61,060 bases of DNA from Burkholderiales bacterium Ga0077543. GTDB taxonomy: Bacteria; Pseudomonadota; Gammaproteobacteria; Burkholderiales; Burkholderiaceae_C. Position 1 is the stretch's first letter; the number at the start of each line of letters is the position of its first letter. Shown here piece by piece: positions 41,694-48,890 of this stretch. A program made the position numbers and the translations under genes. Location of the stretch: NCBI GenBank assembly GCA_001464055.1, contig LNET01000093.1:1-61060 (forward strand), given 5' to 3'. Below the pieces are notes generated by a model. That model worked only from the letters and a program-made list of their open reading frames with translations. It searched no databases and had not been told where the DNA came from.

Positions 41694-43506
41694 ACTGCAC
41701 CCCCTCGATGAGTTCGAAGCCTGAATACACCACCGCCTCCTGCGAGTAGTTGTAGAAGCCGAAACGCCCGGGCTCGAAGCGTTCCTTCACGTCGAAGACC
41801 TTCACGCCGTCGATGAAGACCTGCAGCCGTTCGCGGCCGTAGCGCGCCTCGAAGCGGTGGGCGGTGTCGACCTTCCAGCCCTTGTCCGGGCCCAGGTTGG
41901 TGGCCAGGCGCTTCACCGCCGGGCCGTCGACCATGCCCCAGTACGCGGCCAGCTCGTCGTCCACACGGCCCTGGAAGCGCGCCAGCCGCAGCCCGGCCTG
42001 CAGTTCATGGCCGTCGCTCGACTGGTCGCCGCGCTTCCAGTCGAGCAGCACGAAGTCGGCGTCCATCCCCTCGGCGGCCGGGCCGCGCCAGCCCAGCACG
42101 AAGCCGACCAGGTCGTCGTCGCCGGCCTCGGCGATCTGGATCTGGCCGCGGATCGTCACGTCGATGAGATCGCGCGGCCCGATGAAGAAGCTGGGGTCGC
42201 CATTGACGGACTGGCTCACCGAACGGCCATCGGGCGCCACCGTCCAGCGGCCGTTGCCAGGCTTGCCCTGCTGGCGCCAGCCGTCCAGATAGATCGGCGA
42301 CGCCACGGCCAGCGCCTCCAGCTGGCCCAGGCCGCGGAAGGCGCTGGCCAGCGCGTTGTTGCCGGTCAGGGCCACGTCGAAGGTGCAGTCGTCCAGCGCC
42401 GGCCCAGGCGCCACGCCCACGCCGCGGCAGTGGGCCTGGGCGGCGGCGCGCCGGTCGGCCGGCAGGTCGGCCAGGCTCAGGTGGCGCTCGGGAAAGCCCG
42501 GCAGCGCAAAGCCCGCGGCCGATTCGCCTGGCCCGTAGTCGAACAGCGACTCCTCGGCACTCACGCGCCAGCTGCGCGCGAAGACACCGTAGAGCTCGTC
42601 GATGCCGATCGGCCCCTGGTCCGGGCGCCAGCTCAGCGCCGGGGTGGTGCCGGGGCGCACCTGCAGGTCGTCGTCGCGGCGGCCGTTGAAGTTGCCCAGC
42701 AGCCCGACGAGGCCGCCCTTCAGCCGCGCCGGCGGGCGCACGTCGATGTCGCTCCAGACCCCGAGCGCCACGCGCACTTCGCCGCCCACGGCGCGGGGCC
42801 AGCTGACGGTGTAGTCGCCTTCGCCCAGGCGGGCCACCTGCCCGCCACCGGGCAGGTCCAGGGTTTCGGCCACGGCCACCCGCCGAAGCTGGCCGTTGAC
42901 GCGCACGCCCTCCGGCGCGCTGGCGTACAGCCCGACGCGGTCGGCACCCACGCGCAAGGCGAAGGCGGTGTTGGCCGAGACCGAGCGCGAACCGACGAAG
43001 GGCTCCTGCCGGGCCTGCACCACGAAGTCGCCAGCGGGCGATTGCGCCAGCACGAATTCGCCGGCCGCCTGCAGGCCGTAGGCCAGGCCGTCGAAGGTGT
43101 AGAGGTGAGGCTCGCCCCTGGACTTGCCGCCGCCGGCGTCGTCGGGGTCGGGCTCGCGCGGCGGGTCGCAGCTGGTGATGAGCCCGCAGTTCACCAGGCG
43201 GCAGTAGGTGCCCGAGGATCTGCAGTTCTGGACGTAGACCGTGCGGCAGACCTGGCCCAAGGCAGGATGCAGCTTGCAGAGCTTCTGCACCGCCTTCACG
43301 CAGTTCTTGGCTTCTTCGTTGCACTCGTCCTGGCACTTCTGGACACACGACGCCAGCCCCGCGGCCGCGGCCGGGCTGGCCGCCAGGCCGCCCAGCAGGA
43401 CCAGCGCCCCCAGGGCACGCCAGGCCCCGCGCGCCCAGGCGCGGCGGGCCTGCCGCATCCACGACCTGTCTGTCGGTATCCGTGTCAGTGTCTCTGCCCT
43501 GGGCAT
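41686..43506 (-). CDS. Secreted von Willebrand factor type D domain protein
   Basis: A 606-aa exported protein. A signal peptide ends around residue 49. A cysteine-dense segment (about 53-115, over ten Cys) is followed by a VWD domain opening with GEPHLYTFDGLAYGLQAAGE. The C-terminal third (about 395-600) looks like a thrombospondin-C/LamG-type lectin sandwich (VGFVLGWRGP, HRFEARYGRERLQVFIDG). These domains are best known from animal adhesive proteins. It lies 64 bp behind the anti-sigma gene in the same direction, so the ECF system may control it. Confidence 0.85.
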   Translation of the reverse strand: MPRAETLTRIPTDRSWMRQARRAWARGAWRALGALVLLGGLAASPAAAAGLASCVQKCQDECNEEAKNCVKAVQKLCKLHPALGQVCRTVYVQNCRSSGTYCRLVNCGLITSCDPPREPDPDDAGGGKSRGEPHLYTFDGLAYGLQAAGEFVLAQSPAGDFVVQARQEPFVGSRSVSANTAFALRVGADRVGLYASAPEGVRVNGQLRRVAVAETLDLPGGGQVARLGEGDYTVSWPRAVGGEVRVALGVWSDIDVRPPARLKGGLVGLLGNFNGRRDDDLQVRPGTTPALSWRPDQGPIGIDELYGVFARSWRVSAEESLFDYGPGESAAGFALPGFPERHLSLADLPADRRAAAQAHCRGVGVAPGPALDDCTFDVALTGNNALASAFRGLGQLEALAVASPIYLDGWRQQGKPGNGRWTVAPDGRSVSQSVNGDPSFFIGPRDLIDVTIRGQIQIAEAGDDDLVGFVLGWRGPAAEGMDADFVLLDWKRGDQSSDGHELQAGLRLARFQGRVDDELAAYWGMVDGPAVKRLATNLGPDKGWKVDTAHRFEARYGRERLQVFIDGVKVFDVKERFEPGRFGFYNYSQEAVVYSGFELIEGVQFD

Positions 43507-43570
43507 CGCTCGGCTCCTGCTGGTGGTGCAGGAAGAAACGCGATGCCGGGGCCAAACCCCTCAGCGGCGG

Positions 43571-44287
43571 CTACAACTTGCCGTAGAACACCACCGGCCC
43601 GGTGGGTTTGCCCGTCGGCGAGCCGCCCGGGGGCTCCACGCTGACGGCCATGTGGTCGAGCTGGCTGCCCTTCAGCCCGCCGGGCAGCAGGTCTTTGGGC
43701 AGCACGGTGACGCCGTCGGGCCTGATCAGCCCCAGCGACTGCGGCGGGCCGTCGACGGTGGCCCACCACAGCTGCAGCACCTTGTCCTGACCCATCGACA
43801 CCGGTGTCAGCGTACGCGCGGTGACGGCCCGGCCGTCGCCGCTGAAGCTGGCCACCATGCTGCCGCCAACGGTGCTGTCGTTTCCCGTGGCCTGCAGCAC
43901 CACCACCACTGGCGCCACCGGTGGCGGCGGGTTGGCCAGCAGCACGCCCAGGGTGAGCGCGGCGATGCTGGCGAAACCCGCCAGGCCGCGCCACCAGGCC
44001 AGGCGTTGCCAGCCGCCCGGGCTGGCAGCGGGCACCACGCGCGCTGGCGCCGGGGCGGCCGGCCACAAGCGGGCTTCGATGCCCTTCCAGACCTCTGGCG
44101 AAGGCGGCTCGGGCGGCAGCACCGCCGTCAGCGGCATCAGGCGGCCCTGCCATTCGCGCACGGCATGCTGCAGCGCCGGGTGGCTGGGCAGCAGGTTCTC
44201 GAAGCGCCTGCGGGCGGCGCCGCGCAGGGTGCCGGCCACGTATTGCGCGGCCAGGGCGTCGGCGAGAGAGGGGCGTCCGTAGTCCAT
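43571..44287 (-). CDS. Anti-sigma factor, RskA-type
   Basis: A 238-aa single-pass membrane protein. The N-terminal cytoplasmic part (ALAAQYVAGTLRGAARRRFENLL) binds the sigma factor; one helix (about 105-122, FASIAALTLGVLLA) crosses the membrane; the periplasmic domain has LWWATVDGPPQSLGLIRPDG, typical of the RskA C domain. It lies 2 bp after the sigma gene, a standard cognate pair. Confidence 0.93.
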   Translation of the reverse strand: MDYGRPSLADALAAQYVAGTLRGAARRRFENLLPSHPALQHAVREWQGRLMPLTAVLPPEPPSPEVWKGIEARLWPAAPAPARVVPAASPGGWQRLAWWRGLAGFASIAALTLGVLLANPPPPVAPVVVVLQATGNDSTVGGSMVASFSGDGRAVTARTLTPVSMGQDKVLQLWWATVDGPPQSLGLIRPDGVTVLPKDLLPGGLKGSQLDHMAVSVEPPGGSPTGKPTGPVVFYGKL

Positions 44288-44289
44288 GG

Positions 44290-44919
44290 TTACTGCACCC
44301 CTTCATTGTCGCGAACCACGGCGCGTTCCAGGCAGTTCTTCAAGGTCTGCAGCGCGCGACGCACCCAGCTCTTCACGGTGCCCAGGGGCTGCTTCAGGTG
44401 GCTGGCCACCTCGGCGTGCGACAGGCCGTCGAAGAAAGCCAGCGCCACGCTCTGGCGCTGCGGCGGGCTCAGGTCGTCCATGCAGTGCTTCAGTTCGCGC
44501 GCTTCGCTGGCAAGGCCCAGCAGTTCCAGCGGGCCGGGCCGGTCGTCGGCCAGGGCTTCGGCGGGGTCGGGGCGGTCGTCGTCCTCGTCGCGGGTGCTGC
44601 TCTCCAGCTTCGGCTGGGCGCCGGCGCGGCGCAGGCTGTCGATGGCGCGGTTGCGGGCGATATGGGTCAGCCAGGTCAGCGGCTGGCTGCGCGCGGCGTC
44701 GAAGGACGAGGCCGCCTTCCAGACCGAAACATACACTTCCTGCAGCAGTTCTTCGGCCTGGGCACGGTTGCGCTGGATGCGCAGCACCACCGCGAGCAGG
44801 TGGCCGCTGGTGCGTTCGTACAGCTGCGCGAAGGCGGCGCGATCGCCCAGGCCGGCGCGCGCCAGCAGGCCGGACAGTTCGCGGGTGCGCTCTGGCCAGT
44901 CCTGTTCATCGGTTTTCAT
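44290..44919 (-). CDS. ECF sigma-70 factor (SigK-like)
   Basis: A 209-aa sigma factor with region 2 (FAQLYERTSGHLLAVVLRI, AEELLQEVYVSVWKAA) and region 4 (LSPPQRQSVALAFFDGLSH, then AEVASHLKQPLGTVKSWVRR). Regions 1 and 3 are absent, as in ECF factors. An acidic linker (DEDDDRPDPAEALADD) joins the two. It is paired with the RskA-type anti-sigma gene, and its start is only 23 bp from the divergent purU start, so their promoters must extend into each other's genes. Confidence 0.95.
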   Translation of the reverse strand: MKTDEQDWPERTRELSGLLARAGLGDRAAFAQLYERTSGHLLAVVLRIQRNRAQAEELLQEVYVSVWKAASSFDAARSQPLTWLTHIARNRAIDSLRRAGAQPKLESSTRDEDDDRPDPAEALADDRPGPLELLGLASEARELKHCMDDLSPPQRQSVALAFFDGLSHAEVASHLKQPLGTVKSWVRRALQTLKNCLERAVVRDNEGVQ

Positions 44920-44942
44920 GGGCGGTCCCTAGAATCGTGACT

Positions 44943-45827
44943 ATGGCTACTGAACAAGAATTCATCCTCACGCTGGCATGCCGCGACGCCAAGGGCATCG
45001 TGCACGCCGTTTCCGGCCTGCTGTACCAGGCCGGCTGCAACATCATCGATTCGCAGCAATTCGGCGACCTGCACGGCGAACACGCCACGGGATTGTTCTT
45101 CATGCGCGTGCATTTCGAAGCACCGCCGCAGCTGGCCGAGGTGCCCCGGCTGCAGACGCTGTTCGAACACACCCGCCAGCAGTTCGGCATGACGCTGCAC
45201 CTGCACGCGCTGGCCCGGCGGGCTCGCGTGCTGCTGATGGTCAGCCAGCACGGCCACTGCCTGAACGACCTTCTGTTCCGCTGGAAGAGCGGCTCGCTGG
45301 CGGTGGACGTGGCGGCCATCGTCAGCAACCACCGCACCTATGAAGACCTGGCCGGCAGCTACGGCATTCCTTTCCATCACCTGCCGCTGGCCGGCGGCAG
45401 CAGCGCCGAGGTGAAGCGGGCCCAGGAAAGCCAGGTCGAAGCCCTGATCGAACGCGAAGCCATCGACCTGGTGGTGCTGGCGCGCTACATGCAGATCCTG
45501 AGCCCCGAGTTCTGCCGCGCCCTGGCCGGCCGGGCCATCAACATACACCACAGCTTCCTGCCCAGCTTCAAGGGCGCGCGGCCTTACTTCCAGGCGCATG
45601 CGCGCGGGGTCAAGCTCATCGGCGCCACCGCCCACTACGTCACCGCCGACCTGGACGAAGGCCCCATCATCGAACAGGACGTGCAGCGCGTGGACCACAC
45701 GCTGTCGGCCGAAGACTTCACCGCGGTGGGCCGCGACATCGAATGCATGGTGCTGGCACGCGCGGTGCGGTGGCATGTCGAACACCGGGTGATGGTGAAC
45801 GGCCACAAGTCCGTGGTGTTCCGCTGA
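44943..45827 (+). CDS. purU: Formyltetrahydrofolate deformylase
   Basis: A 294-aa enzyme that releases formate from 10-formyl-THF. The N-terminal ACT domain (ILTLACRDAKGIVHAVSGLL) is followed by a formyltransferase-type domain with YMQILSPEFC, NIHHSFLPSFKGARPY and TADLDEGPIIEQDV, holding the catalytic His and Asp. It starts with ATG 44943. It leads a short rightward series with an NTF2-like protein, a YheT hydrolase and an uncharacterised gene. Confidence 0.96.
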   Translation: MATEQEFILTLACRDAKGIVHAVSGLLYQAGCNIIDSQQFGDLHGEHATGLFFMRVHFEAPPQLAEVPRLQTLFEHTRQQFGMTLHLHALARRARVLLMVSQHGHCLNDLLFRWKSGSLAVDVAAIVSNHRTYEDLAGSYGIPFHHLPLAGGSSAEVKRAQESQVEALIEREAIDLVVLARYMQILSPEFCRALAGRAINIHHSFLPSFKGARPYFQAHARGVKLIGATAHYVTADLDEGPIIEQDVQRVDHTLSAEDFTAVGRDIECMVLARAVRWHVEHRVMVNGHKSVVFR

Positions 45828-45830
45828 AAC

Positions 45831-46277
45831 ATGGCGCCCGTGCCACCACCGGCCGGCCTGGCCAGCACGCCAGACGAGCTGGAAGCCCGCCTGTACGAAG
45901 CCCTGCAGCGCGGCGACCTGGAACTGCTGATGTCGCTGTGGGCCGACGACGACGAGGTGATGTGCGTGCACCCCGGCGGCCCGCGCGTGGTGGGGCTGGC
46001 CGCCATCCGCGCCAGCTTCGAAGCCATCTTCGCCAACGGCGGCATTCCGGTCCAGCCCGAGCAGGTGCACCGGCTGCACTGGCTGGGCGGCGCGGTACAC
46101 CACCTGGTTGAACGCATCAGCGTGACCACCCCCGACGGCGTGCAGACGGCCTGGGCGCTGGCCACCAACGTCTATGTCAAGGGTGCCCTGGGCTGGCAGC
46201 TGGCGGCCCACCATGCCAGCCCGGCCGCGCCAATGGCACCCACCCTGGGCCCGGACGCGCCGTCCACGCTGCACTAG
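45831..46277 (+). CDS. NTF2-like / SnoaL-type nuclear transport factor 2 family protein
   Basis: A 148-aa protein with the small cone-shaped NTF2 fold: LYEALQRGDLELLMSLWADDDEVMCVHPGGPRVVGLAAIRASF is typical of SnoaL-3/ketosteroid-isomerase-like proteins. No catalytic role can be assigned. It starts 3 bp after the purU stop, and its stop overlaps the next GTG start by one base. Confidence 0.87.
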   Translation: MAPVPPPAGLASTPDELEARLYEALQRGDLELLMSLWADDDEVMCVHPGGPRVVGLAAIRASFEAIFANGGIPVQPEQVHRLHWLGGAVHHLVERISVTTPDGVQTAWALATNVYVKGALGWQLAAHHASPAAPMAPTLGPDAPSTLH

Positions 46278-47287
46278 TGAGCCTGCGCGACCCAGGCCCG
46301 TCGTTCGGGCAAAGCTACCGGCCGCCAGCCTGGCTGCCGGGCGGCAACCTGCAGACCCTGTGGGCAGCGCGGCTGTCACGCCCGCACCTGCCCGGCCCGG
46401 CACTGCAGTGGCGGCGCGAACGCTGGGACACACCTGACGGCGACTTCATCGACGTCGACCACAGCCTGCCCCTGGCCGGCGCCGCGCCGCCGCAGCGCCA
46501 GCTGGTGCTGTTCCACGGGCTGGAGGGCACTTCGGGCAGCCAGTACGCACAGGCTTTCGCCAGCGTCGCGCGGCAGCGCGGCTGGGCCTATGCGGTGCCG
46601 CACTTCCGCGGTTGTTCGGGTGAACTGAACCGCGCACCCCGCGCCTACCACTCCGGCGACTTCGAGGAAATCGGCTGGGTGCTGCAGCGCCTGCGCGCAC
46701 GGTCTGCGGCGCCGCTGCTGGTGGTGGGCATTTCGCTGGGCGGCAACGCGCTGCTGCGCTGGACCCAGGAAGCCGGCGACAGCGCAGCCGCCGTGGCCGG
46801 CGCAGTGGCCACGGTGTGTTCGCCCATCGACCTGGCCGCGGCCGGCCGCGCCATCGACAGCGGCTTCAACTGGGCCGTGTATTCGCGCATGTTCCTGGCC
46901 ACGATGAAACCCAAGGCGCTGGCCAAGTGGCAGCAGCACCCCGGCCTGTTCGACCGGGAAAAACTGGCCGCGGCGCGCACCCTGTTCGAGTTCGACAACG
47001 TCTTCACCGCCCCGCTGCACGGTTTTCGCGACACCCCCGACTACTGGCAGCGCGCATCGGCCCAGCCCCACCTGGCGCGGGTGCGCATTCCTGCACTGGT
47101 GCTGAACGCCCGCAACGACCCCTTCGTGCCGGCTTCGCACCTGCCCCGGCCGCCGGACGTGGGGCGCTTCGTCACGCTGTGGCAGCCGGCGCAGGGCGGC
47201 CATGTCGGCTTTCCGGCGGGCGGCTTTCCCGGCCATACCCTGGCCATGCCCGTGGCCGTGGCCGACTGGCTGGCCGAACACGGCTAG
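46277..47287 (+). CDS. YheT family alpha/beta hydrolase
   Basis: A 336-aa hydrolase. The opening PPAWLPGGNLQTLWAA is the YheT signature; the nucleophile Ser lies in VVGISLGGNALLR, the acid in NARNDPFVP and the His in GGHVGFPAG. Relatives act as carboxylesterases on unknown lipids or esters. The start is a GTG overlapping the previous stop by one base. Confidence 0.92.
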   Translation: MSLRDPGPSFGQSYRPPAWLPGGNLQTLWAARLSRPHLPGPALQWRRERWDTPDGDFIDVDHSLPLAGAAPPQRQLVLFHGLEGTSGSQYAQAFASVARQRGWAYAVPHFRGCSGELNRAPRAYHSGDFEEIGWVLQRLRARSAAPLLVVGISLGGNALLRWTQEAGDSAAAVAGAVATVCSPIDLAAAGRAIDSGFNWAVYSRMFLATMKPKALAKWQQHPGLFDREKLAAARTLFEFDNVFTAPLHGFRDTPDYWQRASAQPHLARVRIPALVLNARNDPFVPASHLPRPPDVGRFVTLWQPAQGGHVGFPAGGFPGHTLAMPVAVADWLAEHG

Positions 47288-47305
47288 CCGCGCGACACTG
47301 CCGCC

Positions 47306-47845
47306 ATGGACGACATCGTGCTGCAGGCCATGCAGAAGTGGCCGAACGTGCCGCACTGCCACGGCTGGCTGGCACTGGACGCGCGCGGCAACTGGTACAT
47401 GCGCGACGACCGGGCCCAGGCCGCCGGGCCCTTTCCGCAGGTGAAGGGCAGCCGCATCGACCACGACAAGCTGCGCGCCTTCATCGAACGCAACTACCTG
47501 GCCGACGCCAGCGGTGCCTGGTACTTCCAGAACGGGCCGCAACGCGTGTTCGTCGACCTGGAAGCCGCACCCTGGGTGTGGCGGGTGCAGGCCGAACCCG
47601 GCTGGCCGCTGCTGTCGCACACCGGTGTGCGCGCCGAACGGGGCACGACCTGGCTGGACGAGGCCGGCCGCCTGTTCGTGCACACGACCCTGGGCCTGGG
47701 CCTGGTCCACACCCTGGACACCGGGCTGGCGGCCGAAGCCATCGAAGCCGGCGCCTGGCTGCAGCCGCAGACACTTCGGTTCGCGGGCATGCCGCAGCGT
47801 TTCGGCTACTGCCTGCAACCGCGGCCTGCGCCAGCGACGGGGTGA
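47306..47845 (+). CDS. Uncharacterised conserved protein (DUF2946-annotated type in Burkholderiales)
   Basis: A 179-aa soluble protein beginning MDDIVLQAMQKWPNVPHC. The core NYLADASGAWYFQNGPQRVFVDLE looks like the proteins often labelled DUF2946 family in Burkholderiales; this label is from memory and should be held lightly. No catalytic motif or signal peptide is seen. It follows yheT by 18 bp and ends at a hairpin shared with the convergent cytochrome gene. Confidence 0.75.
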   Translation: MDDIVLQAMQKWPNVPHCHGWLALDARGNWYMRDDRAQAAGPFPQVKGSRIDHDKLRAFIERNYLADASGAWYFQNGPQRVFVDLEAAPWVWRVQAEPGWPLLSHTGVRAERGTTWLDEAGRLFVHTTLGLGLVHTLDTGLAAEAIEAGAWLQPQTLRFAGMPQRFGYCLQPRPAPATG

Positions 47846-47852
47846 AAACAAA

Positions 47853-47886
47853 CGGGCCACAGGGGCTGTACGCCCGATGTGGCCCG
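47853..47886 (-). terminator. Hairpin terminator between convergent genes
   Basis: A 9-bp stem (CGGGCCACA/TGTGGCCCG) encloses an inner GGGC/GCCC stem. Read leftward it is followed by TTTGTTTTC, so it suits termination of the cytochrome c5 gene; it lies just after the stop of the rightward gene and may act on both. Confidence 0.75.
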
Positions 47887-47915
47887 CTGGATGCTGCGCC
47901 CTTGTGGCGCAGTGC

Positions 47916-48476
47916 CTACTTCGGTGCGCTGGCGGCGGCTTCGGGAGCCGAAGCGGCAGCGGCGGGTGCCTGGGGTTCAGGGAAGCTGGCGCCGGCCTTG
48001 TTGGCCATGTACACCACCGCACGGCCGATTTCCAGGTCGCTGTATTCGCCACCGCCCTGGGCGCCCATGGCCCCCTTGCCCTTCAGTGAAGAATTCAGCA
48101 GGGCTTCGTAGCCGGTCTGGATGCGCGGCGCCCAGGCGGCCGGGTCGTCGAGCTTGGGCGCACCGGCCGCGCCAGAGTTGTGGCAGGCAGCGCACTGCGC
48201 CTGGTAGACGACATCGCCCGTGCGCAGCAGGCGCGGGGCCGAAGCGTCGCGCAATTCGACCTGACCGACGGGCTGCAGGCGGCTGGCAATGGATTCAGCG
48301 CTCATGCCGTCGCTGCCAGCGCCCGGCTTGTCGCCGAAGACGACGTAGTTGGCGAGCAGCACGATCACGACGATGGGAATGATGAACGACGCAACCACCG
48401 CAGCGACCAGCTGCTTCGGGGTCTTGATGGGCCCTTCGTGAGGGCCGTCGTGAGCGGGGTCGTGGGAGTCGTTCAT
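47916..48476 (-). CDS. Cytochrome c5 family protein
   Basis: A 186-aa membrane-anchored monohaem cytochrome. One N-terminal helix (about residues 24-47, AAVVASFIIPIVVIVLLANY) is followed by a haem domain with CAACHNSGAAGAPKL and the distal Met region in KGKGAMGAQGG. The Pro/Ala/Ser-rich tail is probably flexible. It is a likely periplasmic electron carrier to an oxidase. The ATG at 48476 gives MNDSHDPAHDG. Confidence 0.93.
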   Translation of the reverse strand: MNDSHDPAHDGPHEGPIKTPKQLVAAVVASFIIPIVVIVLLANYVVFGDKPGAGSDGMSAESIASRLQPVGQVELRDASAPRLLRTGDVVYQAQCAACHNSGAAGAPKLDDPAAWAPRIQTGYEALLNSSLKGKGAMGAQGGGEYSDLEIGRAVVYMANKAGASFPEPQAPAAAASAPEAAASAPK

Positions 48477-48566
48477 TCGCTGCTCTGGGTGGGGCTTTTT
48501 AAAGGCCCGGGGTTCGACACAAAACCGGCGGATTATAGGCAGGCCCACCACCGCGCCCAGGCCACC

Positions 48567-48597
48567 TTGCAGACTGTATGCCCGGCAGCGCTAGAAT
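48567..48597 (+). promoter_or_regulatory. Possible promoter of the tRNA-Arg gene
   Basis: TTGCAG at 48567 and TAGAAT at 48592, 19 bases apart, lie 12 bases upstream of the mature tRNA start. The -10 box fits sigma-70 well; the spacer is a little long. Confidence 0.4.
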
Positions 48598-48609
48598 GCG
48601 CGGTTCGCT

Positions 48610-48684
48610 GCGACCGTGGTGAAGTGGATATCATTGGGCCCTCCGAAGGCTTAGTCGCAAGTTCGATTCTTGCCGGTCGCACCA
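48610..48684 (+). tRNA. tRNA-Arg, anticodon CCG
   Basis: A full cloverleaf folds by eye: acceptor GCGACCG/CGGTCGC, D-stem GTGA/TCAT, anticodon stem GGGCC/GGCTT around the 7-base loop CTCCGAA, and T-arm GCAAG-TTCGATT-CTTGC. The discriminator is A, and the CCA end is encoded at 48682-48684. The anticodon CCG reads CGG codons. The accessory island begins directly after it; no copy of its 3' end was found further right. Confidence 0.95.
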
Positions 48685-48722
48685 CTTCTACACGCGCCTG
48701 GGCTCGGCACAGACCTGTGGAG

Positions 48723-48787
48723 TAAAGCAATACATGGCGGTTCTGCCAGCTATTGCTTGATGCCAAGCGGCGCCAGGAAGTGCTTTA
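48723..48787. repeat. Three copies of a 16-bp motif, candidate transposon end
   Basis: Copies: TAAAGCAATACATGGC at 48723-48738 (+), TCAAGCAATAGCTGGC at 48745-48760 (-) and TAAAGCACTTCCTGGC at 48772-48787 (-). The first two form an imperfect inverted repeat. A weaker match, TAAAGCAACAAGGTGGC, lies upstream of tnsAB at 54470-54486 (-). Tn7-like ends carry several short TnsB sites of about this size, and a TGT at 48716, 31 bp past the tRNA, could be the outer edge. This role is inference; no partner end or target duplication was found. Confidence 0.5.
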
Positions 48788-48825
48788 GCGTGGCCCCGCG
48801 CCAGACTCCCAGCCCGCCACCCATG

Positions 48826-48864
48826 AAAAAGCCGCTGAGGGCATCTGCCCTGAGCGGCTTTTTT
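48826..48864. terminator. Strong bidirectional terminator after tniQ
   Basis: An 18-bp stem with one central mismatch (AAAAAGCCGCTGAGGGCA against TGCCCTGAGCGGCTTTTT) and a 2-base loop, with A- and T-runs on both sides, lies 27 bp past the tniQ stop. It can stop transcripts from either side. Confidence 0.9.
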
Positions 48865-48890
48865 CTTCCGGCTCGGCGCCGGGTTGGCGA

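Noticed and set aside
39017..41749. A 910-codon open frame on the plus strand
   Set aside because: It lies opposite gshB, benE and a membrane protein gene and is rich in His/Arg/Gln as expected from antisense frames in high-GC DNA.
48723..48760. Simple hairpin terminator after the tRNA
   Set aside because: AAGCAATA/TATTGCTT with an inner TGGC/GCCA can fold, but there is no T-run, and a third motif copy nearby argues for repeated binding sites instead.
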